DNA of 64,000 bases, taken from positions 1 to 64,000 of the forward strand of contig CAYQBN010000005.1 of assembly GCA_964415795.1 (NCBI GenBank). Reading direction: 5' to 3'. Both the position numbers and the translations under genes were made by a program. This document shows, piece after piece, positions 1 through 9,294 of this stretch. This DNA comes from CALITV01 sp964415795. GTDB taxonomy: Bacteria; UBP6; UBA1177; JAKLFG01. Below the pieces are notes generated by a model. The model was given only the letters and a program-made list of their open reading frames with translations, made no database searches and was not told where the DNA came from. How positions within the stretch are numbered: position 1 is the first letter of the stretch; each line of letters starts with the position of its first letter.

Positions 1-1679
1 TTCTTATCAACGAGGGCGATGATGGCATCGGCCTCCTTCTCGGCGGCGGCGAGATGGTCACCCATCTTTTTGAGCGTTTCGATCTTGAAAGTGTCGCCGT
101 CGGCGAAATTCTTGAGGTTAATACGGACATTGAGCGCGGCGGCATGAGCGGTCGTTTTGACGAGGTGTGCGCCAACGCCGGCGTCGGAGACGGCGTTCTC
201 ATTGCCCTTCTCGGCGACGGTGCGCAGAAGCGGACAGACCGCGAGGCTCTTTTCGAGCGTTTTGAGCGGCACGAGCGTCGCGTTCTCGAGCGCGGCGCGC
301 TCCTCAGCGCCCGCCTTCTGCTTCTCTGCGTCGGTCCCCTCTTTCTCCGCCTTCTTCTTAGTGCCTATCGCCGTCATCATGCGGTTGAACGCCTCGGTGT
401 CCTCGTCGATGAGGGCGAGAAACTCCATCTTCCGCTTTTGTGCATCCTTGGCCGTTTCGCTCATAAGAACATTGTGCTTGGTATAGCCCTTCTTGCCGTG
501 AGTAAGATTCGCCACCATCGCCGCGAGCGACGAGGCCATCGCACCGCAGAGCGCCGCGACACTGCCGCCGCCCGGAGCCGGCGCGTCGCTCGCGAGGAGG
601 TCACAGAACCCCGACACCGTGAGGTCAACGAGCCCCTTTTCTTCCTTGAGGACATACTCGATGACCTTTTCCTTCGGGTCGAACGGTGCGGCGTCGCACA
701 AACCAAGCGACTGCATCGCTATCTTGATGAGTTCCTCCTCCGATTGCCCAGCGCTCGCCCCTTGCTTCTCGAGATAGTGAACCCCCGCCATGAGAAGTGC
801 TTCTTTCGGCACAAGTCCCACAATCTCGCTGCCGGTGACGCGCAGACCCATCTCGCGGGCCCGCTCTGAAAGTTCGTCGAAAACATGGTGCATCGAGGTA
901 ACCTTGTAGTTGGTAAGATTTATCGAGACCTGCGCCCGCTTGTAGTCTTCGACATACCAACCGATCGCCTTGCAGTTCTTGAACTTGCCGGGTACCATCA
1001 CTTTGTTTCCCTGCTCGTCGAGGATGGGCTTGCCATTCTCGTCTTTCTTGGGATAGCCCTGCTCGCGGATGAGCAACGCGAGTTCACTCGCCTTCTTCTT
1101 GTCGCTCGTGTTGAGGTTCACATTGTAGGCGATGAGAAATTCGCGCGCGCCGACGGCGGTCGCGCCTTTCGTCGGACGGAACGCCATGGGACCGGCATCC
1201 GGGACCCAGTTCGGGTCACGCAGTTTCGCCTCGAGCCCTTCGTATTCGCCGGCACGGACATTGGCGAGATTCTTTCGTTCCGGTTTCGTCGCGGCATACT
1301 CGTAGAAATAGATCGGATAATCGAGTTCCTCCCCAAGCCGCTTGCCGAGCCGTCGCGCCAGTTCGACGCACTCTTCCATCGTCACACCGCTGATCGGGAT
1401 GAGCGGACAGACATCGCAGGCACCGAAGCGAGGATGGGCGCCGTGATGATTACGCATGTCTATGAGTTCATGCGACTTCTTGACAGCGTTGAACGCCGCC
1501 TCGAGGACCGCCTCGGGTTCCCCTGCGAAGGTGATGACGGTGCGATTGGTGTCCCAGCCGGGGTCCACATTGAGCAGTTTCGCTCCCTTCACCCGGCGAA
1601 TCTCCGCCGCTATCTGGTCAATGATGGCACGATCGCGGCCTTCACTGAAGTTCGGCACACATTCGATGATGCGTTTCAT
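1..1679 (-). CDS. ftcD: Glutamate formiminotransferase / formiminotetrahydrofolate cyclodeaminase (bifunctional), cut by the left window edge
   Basis: This enzyme moves the formimino group of N-formiminoglutamate to tetrahydrofolate and then deaminates it, linking histidine breakdown to one-carbon metabolism. The protein opens with MKRIIECVPNFSEGRD, the classic start of the transferase domain (about residues 1-300). A cyclodeaminase domain follows from about 345, with SDAPAPGGGSVAAL. About 559 residues are visible and reading stays open at base 1, so only the last few residues are missing (the human fusion has 541). The ATG at 1679 follows GGGAGA. A TTGACA element lies upstream on this strand (revcomp near 1766-1771), but I see no convincing -10. 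It is divergent from the lipoprotein cluster. Confidence 0.95.
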   Translation of the reverse strand, partial: MKRIIECVPNFSEGRDRAIIDQIAAEIRRVKGAKLLNVDPGWDTNRTVITFAGEPEAVLEAAFNAVKKSHELIDMRNHHGAHPRFGACDVCPLIPISGVTMEECVELARRLGKRLGEELDYPIYFYEYAATKPERKNLANVRAGEYEGLEAKLRDPNWVPDAGPMAFRPTKGATAVGAREFLIAYNVNLNTSDKKKASELALLIREQGYPKKDENGKPILDEQGNKVMVPGKFKNCKAIGWYVEDYKRAQVSINLTNYKVTSMHHVFDELSERAREMGLRVTGSEIVGLVPKEALLMAGVHYLEKQGASAGQSEEELIKIAMQSLGLCDAAPFDPKEKVIEYVLKEEKGLVDLTVSGFCDLLASDAPAPGGGSVAALCGAMASSLAAMVANLTHGKKGYTKHNVLMSETAKDAQKRKMEFLALIDEDTEAFNRMMTAIGTKKKAEKEGTDAEKQKAGAEERAALENATLVPLKTLEKSLAVCPLLRTVAEKGNENAVSDAGVGAHLVKTTAHAAALNVRINLKNFADGDTFKIETLKKMGDHLAAAEKEADAIIALVDK

Positions 1680-1789
1680 GAAACATCTCCCTATCGTCGG
1701 TTCATCGTTCTCGTCCACGCCTCGCGGCTGCCTTGCAGGGCACGGTAAAAAAGAGAAAGGAAAATGTCAATAGGAGCCCCGGTATTCTC

Positions 1790-1817
1790 TTCACAGCGCC
1801 GTTTTTTTGAGTATATC
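1790..1817 (+). promoter_or_regulatory. Candidate sigma-70 promoter for the 1848-3796 cluster
   Basis: TTCACA, a 16 bp spacer and TATATC lie 31 bases before the ATG at 1848. Called by eye from consensus only. Confidence 0.4.
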
Positions 1818-1847
1818 TCCTGACGCAAGACCCTTTGGAGGTACTCG

Positions 1848-2216
1848 ATGCGTTTTTCCCCCCTCTTCTTTCTTGGGATTTTCATGCTCACCGGATGCGC
1901 CGGCCGGGTGTCGGCTCAATTCGATGTCCACATCAGGCCGCACGCCGAAAAGATAAGCCTCTGCTATCTCAGGGCACTACAGAAAGATCCGAATGCCGCA
2001 GGCGAGATCGAACTCTCGGTGACAGTGGACGGAAACGGAAAGGTCATCGCCGCCGACCTCGTGAAGAACACCTTCCCGACCGACGAGGTTGGGCATTGTG
2101 TCGCCGAGGTCATCCGTGCCATCGCCTTTCCGGCATCGAGCCAGAACAAGACGGTGACCTTCTCCTACCCGGTCGTGTTCTTGCAGGAAGATCCCGGACA
2201 TATCAAGAAAAAATGA
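1848..2216 (+). CDS. Lipoprotein with AgmX/PglI-type (TonB-like) C-terminal domain
   Basis: This is a 122-residue exported protein. A signal segment ends in the lipobox LTGC (Cys17). The rest matches the AgmX/PglI C-terminal pattern: CYLRALQKDPNAAGEIELSV, a central VDGNGKV turn, a conserved Cys in VGHCVAEVIRAIAFP, and a closing FSYPVVF strand. That domain resembles the TonB C-terminus and is common in myxobacteria, often in motility or envelope proteins. No partner is visible, so the role is open. GGAGG precedes the ATG. It heads a four-gene cluster and is followed after 14 bases by the next lipoprotein. Confidence 0.8.
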   Translation: MRFSPLFFLGIFMLTGCAGRVSAQFDVHIRPHAEKISLCYLRALQKDPNAAGEIELSVTVDGNGKVIAADLVKNTFPTDEVGHCVAEVIRAIAFPASSQNKTVTFSYPVVFLQEDPGHIKKK

Positions 2217-2230
2217 CATTGGAGCGAGTC

Positions 2231-2764
2231 ATGCGTGTTGCAACTACTTTGTCCTTTCTTACCGGTGCGTTCCTCGTCGCTTGTACCGAGGAAGCGCTCG
2301 ATCCGGCGACCGCGGAACGCTTCGTAAAGGAAACCGTGGCCAAGATGCCGGCGCCTTCGGTGACGGTCTATGTCGGGGCCATGACCGACGAGACCTATCT
2401 CCCCACCTACCGGGCGATCTCAGCCGACAAGAAGTACCTCGTGCTCGAAGAGTCGGTCTTCATCAAGGAGGCGAACCGTACTATGCCGCGCATCTCCTTG
2501 ACCGAAGAGGGGAAAAAGGTCTTCTCCTGCGAACGGAACCGCTGCAGCGCTCCGGTCTGCACACTGGAGGTCGCCGCAGTGGAACCCCCGCGCAAAGTGG
2601 GGCGTGAATGGCATGTCTCCTATACGACCCGATCGGTGTGCGACACCCCGCTCTATGCGGTCCTCAAACCGCTTGCCGAACGGCAGTTCATACGGCCGCA
2701 AGAGCAGAGGGGAACGCTCATCCTCGAAAAGAAAGGAGACCACTACGAGGTGAAGATCCCATGA
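2231..2764 (+). CDS. Hypothetical lipoprotein, 177 aa
   Basis: The N-terminus is a lipoprotein signal ending in LVAC (Cys18) followed by Thr-Glu-Glu, so the mature protein is probably lipid-anchored in the outer membrane. No domain is recognised. The mature part holds three spaced cysteines around residues 99-110 and another near 139, which could form disulfides. The ATG at 2231 was chosen because GGAG lies at 2221-2224 and the lipobox follows directly. An in-frame extension to 1835 would run through the previous gene. The stop overlaps the next start as ATGA. Confidence 0.75.
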   Translation: MRVATTLSFLTGAFLVACTEEALDPATAERFVKETVAKMPAPSVTVYVGAMTDETYLPTYRAISADKKYLVLEESVFIKEANRTMPRISLTEEGKKVFSCERNRCSAPVCTLEVAAVEPPRKVGREWHVSYTTRSVCDTPLYAVLKPLAERQFIRPQEQRGTLILEKKGDHYEVKIP

Positions 2765-3258
2765 GACGCACACTTTTCACCCGCATGATCGCCGCCGGCG
2801 CACTTCTCTTTCTCGTGTTCCCATCGCTCAGTGCCGGTGAGCAGGAAACGACCGAAACGATCCGTCCCTATCTCTGGTACGGCGTAGGATTTCTCGGCGC
2901 CGCCGGTGCCTTCTTCATCAACGGTCTCGTGTTCAACGCCCTCGCCGACCACAGCTGGGACGAATACAAGAAACGCGCCGATCCCGACTACATCGCCCAA
3001 CGGCTGTCAGGGACCGCGCCCGATCAGTACGGCGCGCTCGCCATTGCAGAAAAAGCAAAGGCCGACGGCTATCTTCAAGATGGTAAGAGTTACGCGACGA
3101 CACGCACCATCTCCTATGTCGCCGCCAGCACATTTGCGGTCACCGGAATGATTCTCGTCCTTCTCACCGAAGAAAAGGTGAAGGATCCGCCGATCCTTGG
3201 GTTCTCGCTCACCCCCCACGGCGCCGGCGCCGCCGCGTCGCTGACACTTCGATTTTAG
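2761..3258 (+). CDS. Hypothetical membrane protein, 165 aa
   Basis: The protein has a cleavable-looking signal (about 1-25) and two further hydrophobic segments (about 38-60 and 118-138) flanking a charged central region rich in Asp, Lys and Ala. I recognise no family. The start ATG overlaps the upstream TGA (ATGA), and GAGG lies just upstream, so it is translationally coupled to the preceding lipoprotein. Within this cluster of exported proteins an envelope location is likely, but no function can be assigned. Confidence 0.7.
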   Translation: MRRTLFTRMIAAGALLFLVFPSLSAGEQETTETIRPYLWYGVGFLGAAGAFFINGLVFNALADHSWDEYKKRADPDYIAQRLSGTAPDQYGALAIAEKAKADGYLQDGKSYATTRTISYVAASTFAVTGMILVLLTEEKVKDPPILGFSLTPHGAGAAASLTLRF

Positions 3259-3268
3259 GGAGGACCCG

Positions 3269-3796
3269 ATGCGAACGCTCTTTTTCGTAGTCTTTTCCTC
3301 CATAGTCCTCTTGGCGAGCAGTTGCGTCAAAGAACCGGAACGCGACATCGTTGGCGCGTGGGACGCCGCCATTCAGGATGCGCTCGCCGACGCCGATGTA
3401 CCGGCCACCGATCATGACACCACACCGGACGGCGCAACCGACGATCATGAAACGGAAGACGATGCCGACACGATCACCGGTGACGAACTCGTCGTTCCCG
3501 ACGAATCATCCGACGAGGATTTCCCTTGCATGTGGGAATCCTGCGTGACCCATGAAGACTGCAAACGGCGGGAGTGCGCCGCCACCTTCTGCACCACCGA
3601 ACTCGGTGACCTCGTCCCCGACAATCCCGATGTCTGCGCCGTTCGTTGCGATCCTGCCAACAACGGCGCCGAGTGCCCTGACGGCATGACCTGTAATGAT
3701 CAGATAACCCTTGCCGCGCAGTTCGGCAAAGATATAGATGGGGCAAAGGGAATCTGCGCGCCGCCGATGCGTCAAAAATTTGCTTTTTTCCCTTGA
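3269..3796 (+). CDS. Acidic-tether, Cys-rich lipoprotein, 175 aa
   Basis: A lipoprotein signal ends at Cys19 (ASSC). Residues about 35-85 are a low-complexity linker dominated by Asp, Glu and Thr. A small Cys-rich domain follows, with cysteines near 87, 92, 98, 103, 108, 123, 127, 136, 142 and 167 in spacings such as ESCVTHEDCKRRECAATFC. The layout of lipid anchor, acidic tether and disulfide-rich head recurs at 30224 and in part at 31703, so this is a shared secretion style. GGGAGGAC precedes the ATG. Function unknown; surface display is inference. Confidence 0.75.
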   Translation: MRTLFFVVFSSIVLLASSCVKEPERDIVGAWDAAIQDALADADVPATDHDTTPDGATDDHETEDDADTITGDELVVPDESSDEDFPCMWESCVTHEDCKRRECAATFCTTELGDLVPDNPDVCAVRCDPANNGAECPDGMTCNDQITLAAQFGKDIDGAKGICAPPMRQKFAFFP

Positions 3797-3807
3797 TCTT
3801 CCATCAT
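3780..3807 (+). promoter_or_regulatory. Weak candidate promoter for the F1 ATP synthase cluster
   Basis: TTGCTT, a 16 bp spacer and CATCAT start inside the last codons of the upstream lipoprotein gene and end 34 bases before the GTG at 3842. The -10 is poor; the -35 matches others in this window. Confidence 0.3.
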
Positions 3808-3841
3808 GTAGGGCGCGTTCGAAAGCGGATGAGGTAAGGCC

Positions 3842-4273
3842 GTGCTCGAGTTCGATCCCACCGTATTCCTCGTACATTGCGCGCTTTTTCTGGGAGGGGT
3901 GCTCCTGTTCGACCGATTCCTGTTTGGACCAGTTTATCCTCTCCTCGAATGGCGCCGTAGACGGCTCAATCAAGAAGGCGCCCACGCCGAAGAAGCACAT
4001 CGAACGCTCGAAGAGTTGAAGGAGAGCTACCGTCGCGAGATGGAAGAGGTCCACCGCGAAGGAGCGCGTCTTCTCAAGGAGGCGAAAGAGCGCGCCGAGG
4101 AGGATGCTCGGGCGCTTCTTGCGCAGGCACGGGAGGATCTTGTGCAATGGTGCGATGCGACACGCGCTGAATTCGACAGAGAGGATAAGGCGTTGCACCA
4201 CGAGATCGCCGCGTCCTATGGCACCCTCGTGGCGGCAGCGGCGGAACGCTTGTGGGGAGAACACCGTCCATGA
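3842..4273 (+). CDS. atpF: ATP synthase F0 subunit b (first of two b-type subunits)
   Basis: This is part of the peripheral stalk that holds F1 against F0. The 143 residues show one N-terminal membrane segment (about 8-30) and then a long highly charged helix rich in Arg, Glu and Ala that would form the dimeric coiled coil. The start is GTG, with GAGG and AAGG elements upstream. It overlaps the second b gene by ATGA. Two unequal b-type genes side by side are typical of photosynthetic bacteria, alphaproteobacteria and deltaproteobacteria, where b and b' form a heterodimer. Confidence 0.88.
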   Translation: MLEFDPTVFLVHCALFLGGVLLFDRFLFGPVYPLLEWRRRRLNQEGAHAEEAHRTLEELKESYRREMEEVHREGARLLKEAKERAEEDARALLAQAREDLVQWCDATRAEFDREDKALHHEIAASYGTLVAAAAERLWGEHRP

Positions 4274-4836
4274 AGATGCGCATTCCTGCATTCTTCGTCC
4301 CCGTTATCGGAACGGCGGCCCTGTTCGGGGCCGGCGGAAGCGGACAGTTGTCGTCGGGAACCCTTTTCGCCGCCTCGGTCGTGAACTTCGCCCTGTTCCT
4401 TTTTCTCCTCGTACGATTCGGCAAAGCACCGATCGCATCCTTCTTCGCCGCACGGGAAGCGGACATCCGCGCCGCGTTCGAGACCTATCGCGCCGATTAC
4501 GAAAAAACAGAGGCTGAGATAGCGCGACTCCGGAAGGCGATCGCCGATATCGCCGCTGAGAAGGAGCGGACGCTCGCCGACTATCGCCGACGCGCCGAAG
4601 AGCTCTATGCGACCCGGCTCGATGAGGCGCGAGCGCAGGCGGCCTACTTTCGCGAGATATCGGAAACTCTTCTGCGCGCCGAAGCCCGCGAGCGTTCTCT
4701 GGCGGCGATCTCGGCATTCGCCGACCAGCTAAGTCGCGATCTCGCCGAGCGATCGCGTTCTTTCGACACCCAGCGACACCGCGCGATGGTACGATCGTGC
4801 GCCGCCCTCTTCGAACGAACGGAGGCACCGCGATGA
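4270..4836 (+). CDS. atpF: ATP synthase F0 subunit b (second copy)
   Basis: This is the second peripheral-stalk subunit, 188 residues. Unlike the first it starts with an extra hydrophobic signal-like stretch (about 5-22) before the membrane helix (about 30-50, AASVVNFALFLFLLVRFGK). The rest is a long charged helix. The extra N-terminal segment is a feature I associate with deltaproteobacterial b subunits. The ATG at 4270 overlaps the upstream TGA, and the gene ends in another ATGA overlap with atpH. Confidence 0.88.
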   Translation: MKMRIPAFFVPVIGTAALFGAGGSGQLSSGTLFAASVVNFALFLFLLVRFGKAPIASFFAAREADIRAAFETYRADYEKTEAEIARLRKAIADIAAEKERTLADYRRRAEELYATRLDEARAQAAYFREISETLLRAEARERSLAAISAFADQLSRDLAERSRSFDTQRHRAMVRSCAALFERTEAPR

Positions 4837-5390
4837 GCACAGCCGTTTCCCGATACCGCGACGCTCTCTTGGCGACCCTTGCCGACTTGCCTCCCGCGGA
4901 GATCGCCTCGCTCTTTACCGCCGGTGAACAGTTCAAGGGACTTCTCGAGGATGACGAGGAGCTCCGTCGTTTCTTCATCTCCCCCTTCTTTTCTTTCCCC
5001 GAAAAGAAGCAGGTGTTCGATGAGATAGCCGATCGGTTCGCGCTTGGCGTTCCCCTGCGCAACCTGTTTCTCGCCCTCCTCGAATCACGACGCCCCCTTC
5101 TGTTCAGCACCATTCTCGAGGAGGCGCAGCGCCGCTACCGGTCGGCACAGGGTATCGTCGACATCGAGGTGCGCTCGGCCGTCCTCCTCGACGATGAGAT
5201 GTTTAGTACCCTTCGTCCTGCTCTCGAGAAATTGTTCGGAAAATCTCTCGTCATCCGCCGTGTCACTGACCCTGATCTCCTCGGTGGGGTCATTGTACGG
5301 CACGAGAATACGGTATACGACGCATCGCTCAAGAATCACCTGCGCCTGCTTGCCGATTCGCTGAAAAAAGGAGAACAACCCCATGCCTGA
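4833..5390 (+). CDS. atpH: ATP synthase F1 subunit delta
   Basis: Delta links the b stalk to the top of the alpha3beta3 head. The 185-residue protein matches the OSCP/delta family: an N-terminal helical bundle starting SRYRDALLATL, and a C-terminal segment with DPDLLGGVIVRHENTVYDAS, the conserved GG-v-x-r-x-g-x-x-x-x-D turn, then a final helix. The ATG overlaps the TGA of the second b gene, and the 3' end overlaps atpA by 8 bases, as expected for a coupled operon. Confidence 0.95.
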   Translation: MSTAVSRYRDALLATLADLPPAEIASLFTAGEQFKGLLEDDEELRRFFISPFFSFPEKKQVFDEIADRFALGVPLRNLFLALLESRRPLLFSTILEEAQRRYRSAQGIVDIEVRSAVLLDDEMFSTLRPALEKLFGKSLVIRRVTDPDLLGGVIVRHENTVYDASLKNHLRLLADSLKKGEQPHA

Positions 5391-6939
5391 CAAGCCACTC
5401 CGGAGCGGAGAGATCGGAGCGCTCCTCCGTGAACGCATCGCCAACTTCGAGAAACGGATAGAGACCCGAGAGGTCGGCGCCGTCATCAGTGCCGGTGACG
5501 GCATTGCCAAAGTGTTCGGGCTCGACAACGCACTCGCCGGCGAGATCGTCGAATTCGCAGGCGGACTCCACGGTATGGTCCTCAACCTCGAGGAGGACGC
5601 CGTCGGTGTCGCCGTCATGGGCGATTACGAACGGATACGCGAAGGGGACGAGGTGCGCCGCACCGGCCGCATCATGTCGGTCCCGGTTGGCGAGGCACTC
5701 GTGGGGCGCGTGGTGAATGCGCTCGGCGAGCCGCTCGACGGCAAAGGCGCCATCGCCGCAAAGGCCTATCGTCCCGTCGAGGTGAAGGCACCCGGCATCG
5801 TCCGTCGGCAGCCGGTCAAAGAGCCGCTCCAAACCGGCATCAAGGCGATCGACGCGATGATCCCTATCGGTCGCGGTCAGCGCGAGCTCATCATCGGCGA
5901 TCGGCAGACCGGCAAGACGGCGATCGCCCTCGACGCCATCATCAACCAGAGAGGAGGCGATGTCATCTGCATCTATGTGGCCATAGGGCAGAAACTTTCG
6001 ACTGTCGCTCAAGTCGTCGACAAGCTCCGCCGTTTCGGTGCCATGGACTATTCCATCGTCATCGCCGCCACGGCGAGCGACCCGGCGCCCCTCCAGTTCA
6101 TCGCCCCGTATGCCGGCGCCGCGATGGGAGAATATTTCCGCGATACGAAACGCCATGCTTTTATCGTTTACGACGACCTCTCGAAGCACGCGGTCGCCTA
6201 CCGACAACTTTCCCTTCTTCTTCGCCGCCCTCCCGGCCGCGAAGCCTTCCCGGGCGACATCTTCTACCTTCACTCGCGCCTTCTCGAACGGGCGGCGAAA
6301 CTTTCCGAGGCCGAGGGAGGCGGGTCACTCACCGCGTTCCCCATCATCGAAACGCAGGCAGGAGACATCTCGGCATACATCCCGACCAATGTCATCTCGA
6401 TAACCGACGGACAGATATTCCTCGAGAGCGATCTGTTCTATGCCGGCATCCGTCCGGCGGTCAATGTAGGGCTCTCCGTCTCGCGCGTCGGCGGGAACGC
6501 CCAGATAAAGGCGATGCGGCAGGTGGCGGGACGCCTTAAACTTATTCTCGCCCAATATCGGGAACTCAAGGCATTCGCCCAGTTCGGCAGCGACCTCGAT
6601 GCCGCCACTCGCGAACAACTCGACGACGGGGCTCGGCTCACCGAGGTGCTCAAGCAGCAACAGTACGCACCGCTTCCGGTCACGCGTCAGATCGTTCTCC
6701 TCTACGCCGCGGTGAACGGATATCTCAAGAAATGGCGCATTGAAGACCTTTCCCGGTACGAGGAAGAGCTCTCTTCTTTCATCGAACATCGTCACCCTGC
6801 CCTTCTCACGCTTCTTGCCGAGAAGAAACAGTTGGACGAAGAGATAGAATCGATGATGCGGACGGCGCTCGACGCGTTCGACGATTACTTCGCGAAAGAG
6901 GTCGGCGCGCTGACCTCCGACCGTGACGCCAAAGGATAG
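5383..6939 (+). CDS. atpA: ATP synthase F1 subunit alpha
   Basis: This is the non-catalytic nucleotide-binding subunit of the F1 head, 518 residues. The beta-barrel N-domain is followed by the P-loop GDRQTGKT (residues 172-179), then the alpha-specific PAVNVGLSVSRVG region and a helical C-domain. Length is slightly above the usual 500-513. It sits between atpH (8 bp overlap) and atpG, the canonical order. Confidence 0.98.
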   Translation: MPDKPLRSGEIGALLRERIANFEKRIETREVGAVISAGDGIAKVFGLDNALAGEIVEFAGGLHGMVLNLEEDAVGVAVMGDYERIREGDEVRRTGRIMSVPVGEALVGRVVNALGEPLDGKGAIAAKAYRPVEVKAPGIVRRQPVKEPLQTGIKAIDAMIPIGRGQRELIIGDRQTGKTAIALDAIINQRGGDVICIYVAIGQKLSTVAQVVDKLRRFGAMDYSIVIAATASDPAPLQFIAPYAGAAMGEYFRDTKRHAFIVYDDLSKHAVAYRQLSLLLRRPPGREAFPGDIFYLHSRLLERAAKLSEAEGGGSLTAFPIIETQAGDISAYIPTNVISITDGQIFLESDLFYAGIRPAVNVGLSVSRVGGNAQIKAMRQVAGRLKLILAQYRELKAFAQFGSDLDAATREQLDDGARLTEVLKQQQYAPLPVTRQIVLLYAAVNGYLKKWRIEDLSRYEEELSSFIEHRHPALLTLLAEKKQLDEEIESMMRTALDAFDDYFAKEVGALTSDRDAKG

Positions 6940-6946
6940 GGGTATC

Positions 6947-7840
6947 ATGGCGGCAGGACTCAAGGTAATCCGTAAGCGGATCCAGAGCATAAAGAGCACC
7001 CAGAAGATCACGCGGGCCATGAAAATGGTCGCAGCGAGTCGTTTACGCAAAGCGCAAAACACGATGCTCTCCATCCGCCGCTATGCCGACGAACTCCGGA
7101 AACTCGCGGCGTTCGTTTCCCATCGCGTCGAAGGCGTCCATCCGCTCATGACACCGCGTCCCGAGGTGCGCGCCGAGATGATCGTCGTCGTCTCGGGCGA
7201 TCGCGGTCTCTGTGGATCGTTCAACGCGAACATCGTCCGTCAGGTAAAACGAAGGATGGAGCAGCTCTCCGCCGAAGGCATAACACCTCACCTGCTCTTC
7301 GTCGGCCGCAAAGGGGCCGAAGCGCTCCACCGCCTGCCGGTGCCGCAGGAAACGGTCTTCACCGATCTTCTCCACCGGCTCACCTCCGAACAGGTGACGC
7401 CGCTGGTCGAGTTCCTCGCCCGCGGCTATCTGCGCGGTGACTATGACCGCGTCGTCGTCGTCTTCAACCGTTTCCGCTCGACGATGGTGCAGGAGATCGC
7501 CGAGGAACAGATCTTTCCCGTCACCGAGAACATCTTCGCGCCACAGGAGGTCATCGGGGACGAAGCGCACCGTGACTGCCTCTTCGAGCCGGATGTGACG
7601 ACGATAGCCGCCTATCTCGTTCCCCATTTCGCCGCGACCGAACTCTATCACGACATCATGGAATCGGTTGCCGGAGAGCTTGCGGCTCGCATGAACGCCA
7701 TGGAGGCGGCGACGAAGAACGCGATCGAAATGACCGGTCGTCTGACCATAGCCTACAACAAGGCGCGGCAGAACGCGATAACAGGAGAACTTATGGACAT
7801 CGTCGGTGGCGCCGAGGCGCTCGGCACGGGCCGACAGTAG
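6947..7840 (+). CDS. atpG: ATP synthase F1 subunit gamma
   Basis: Gamma is the central rotating shaft. The 297-residue protein has the conserved N-terminal helix IRKRIQSIKSTQKITRAMKM, the GDRGLCGSFN loop, and the C-terminal helix with MNAMEAATKNA. The ATG at 6947 is preferred over an in-frame upstream codon at 6923, because the latter lies inside the end of atpA and the family starts right before this helix. Confidence 0.97.
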   Translation: MAAGLKVIRKRIQSIKSTQKITRAMKMVAASRLRKAQNTMLSIRRYADELRKLAAFVSHRVEGVHPLMTPRPEVRAEMIVVVSGDRGLCGSFNANIVRQVKRRMEQLSAEGITPHLLFVGRKGAEALHRLPVPQETVFTDLLHRLTSEQVTPLVEFLARGYLRGDYDRVVVVFNRFRSTMVQEIAEEQIFPVTENIFAPQEVIGDEAHRDCLFEPDVTTIAAYLVPHFAATELYHDIMESVAGELAARMNAMEAATKNAIEMTGRLTIAYNKARQNAITGELMDIVGGAEALGTGRQ

Positions 7841-7865
7841 CACAACGAAACACAGAGGGAGAGCG

Positions 7866-9290
7866 ATGCACGAAAAAGGAAAAGTCGTTCAGGTCATGGG
7901 CCCGGTGGTGGATGTCCGTTTCGAGGGCGCGCACGCCGGCGACCTTCCCGAGGTATATACCGCGCTCCGAGTGACCAATCCCGCGCTCAGCGACGAACCG
8001 TTCAACCTCGTGCTCGAGGTGGCGCAACACCTCGGCGAGAACGGAGTGCGTACCATCGCTATGGATTCGACGGATGGCCTTGTTCGCGGCGCCGAGGTGA
8101 GAAACACCGGCGGTCCGATAACCGTGCCGGTCGGCGAAGCGGTGCTCGGCCGCATCATGAACGTCGTCGGCGAACCGGTGGATGAAGGAGGTCCCCTCTC
8201 GAGCGACATTCGCCTTCCCATTCACCGAAAACCACCGTCCCTCCGTGAGCAAAGCGTCTCGCTCGAAGCGTTCGAGACCGGCATCAAGGTCGTCGATCTC
8301 CTCGCCCCTTACCTCAAGGGAGGCAAGATAGGGCTCTTCGGCGGCGCCGGCGTCGGCAAGACGGTGCTCATACAGGAACTCATCCACAATGTCGCGACGC
8401 ACCATGGCGGCTATTCGGTTTTCGGCGGTGTCGGCGAACGGACCCGCGAGGGCAACGATCTGTGGCTCGAGATGAAACAATCGGGCGTCATCTCGAAAAC
8501 GGCTCTCGTCTTCGGCCAGATGAACGAGCCACCGGGGGCTCGGGCGCGTGTGGCGCTTACGGCACTCACGGTCGCCGAACACTTTCGCGACGCGATGAAG
8601 CAGGATGTGCTGTTGTTCATAGACAACATCTTCCGCTTCGTGCAGGCCGGTTCCGAGGTCTCGGCGCTCCTCGGCCGGATGCCGTCGGCGGTCGGCTATC
8701 AGCCGACGCTCGCCACCGAGATGGGAGAGTTACAAGAACGCATCACCTCAACCCAGAACGGATCCATCACCTCGGTACAGGCGATCTATGTCCCCGCCGA
8801 CGACCTTACCGACCCGGCGCCGGCCACGACCTTCGCTCATCTCGATGCGACGACGGTCCTCTCGCGTGACCTTGCTGCGATGGGTATCTATCCGGCGGTC
8901 GATCCGCTCGATTCGACCTCGCGCATTCTGACGCCCGAGGTGGTAGGACAGGAGCACTATCTCGTCGCGCGCCGCGTTCAGGCGATCCTGCAACGCTATA
9001 AGGATCTGCAGGACATCATCGCGATCCTCGGCATGGAAGAACTGTCGGAAGAGGACAAGACCATCGTCTATCGTGCCCGCAAGATACAGCGCTTCCTCTC
9101 CCAGCCGTTCCATGTCGCCGAGGCGTTCACCGGGACCCCGGGCAGATTCGTCAAGCGCGAAGAAACGGTGCGCGGATTCAAGATGCTCGTGGAGGGAGAG
9201 CTCGACCGCTATCCCGAAGCAGCGTTTCTCCTAGTAGGAACGATCGAAGAGGCGATAGAAAAAGGCGATCGGATGCTCAAAGGGAAATGA
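7866..9290 (+). CDS. atpD: ATP synthase F1 subunit beta
   Basis: This is the catalytic subunit, 474 residues. It carries the P-loop GGAGVGKT (159-166, Lys165), the GERTREGNDL loop with the catalytic Glu, and the DELSEED-like segment, here MEELSEEDK. The start was set at 7866 (MHEKGKVVQVMGPVVDVRF) because the family begins there; the 20 extra upstream codons overlap atpG. It is followed after 4 bases by atpC. Confidence 0.98.
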   Translation: MHEKGKVVQVMGPVVDVRFEGAHAGDLPEVYTALRVTNPALSDEPFNLVLEVAQHLGENGVRTIAMDSTDGLVRGAEVRNTGGPITVPVGEAVLGRIMNVVGEPVDEGGPLSSDIRLPIHRKPPSLREQSVSLEAFETGIKVVDLLAPYLKGGKIGLFGGAGVGKTVLIQELIHNVATHHGGYSVFGGVGERTREGNDLWLEMKQSGVISKTALVFGQMNEPPGARARVALTALTVAEHFRDAMKQDVLLFIDNIFRFVQAGSEVSALLGRMPSAVGYQPTLATEMGELQERITSTQNGSITSVQAIYVPADDLTDPAPATTFAHLDATTVLSRDLAAMGIYPAVDPLDSTSRILTPEVVGQEHYLVARRVQAILQRYKDLQDIIAILGMEELSEEDKTIVYRARKIQRFLSQPFHVAEAFTGTPGRFVKREETVRGFKMLVEGELDRYPEAAFLLVGTIEEAIEKGDRMLKGK

Positions 9291-9294
9291 CCGC

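Noticed and set aside
5329..6273. 314-codon minus-strand frame opposite atpA
   Set aside because: Shadow of atpA, whose motifs are complete.
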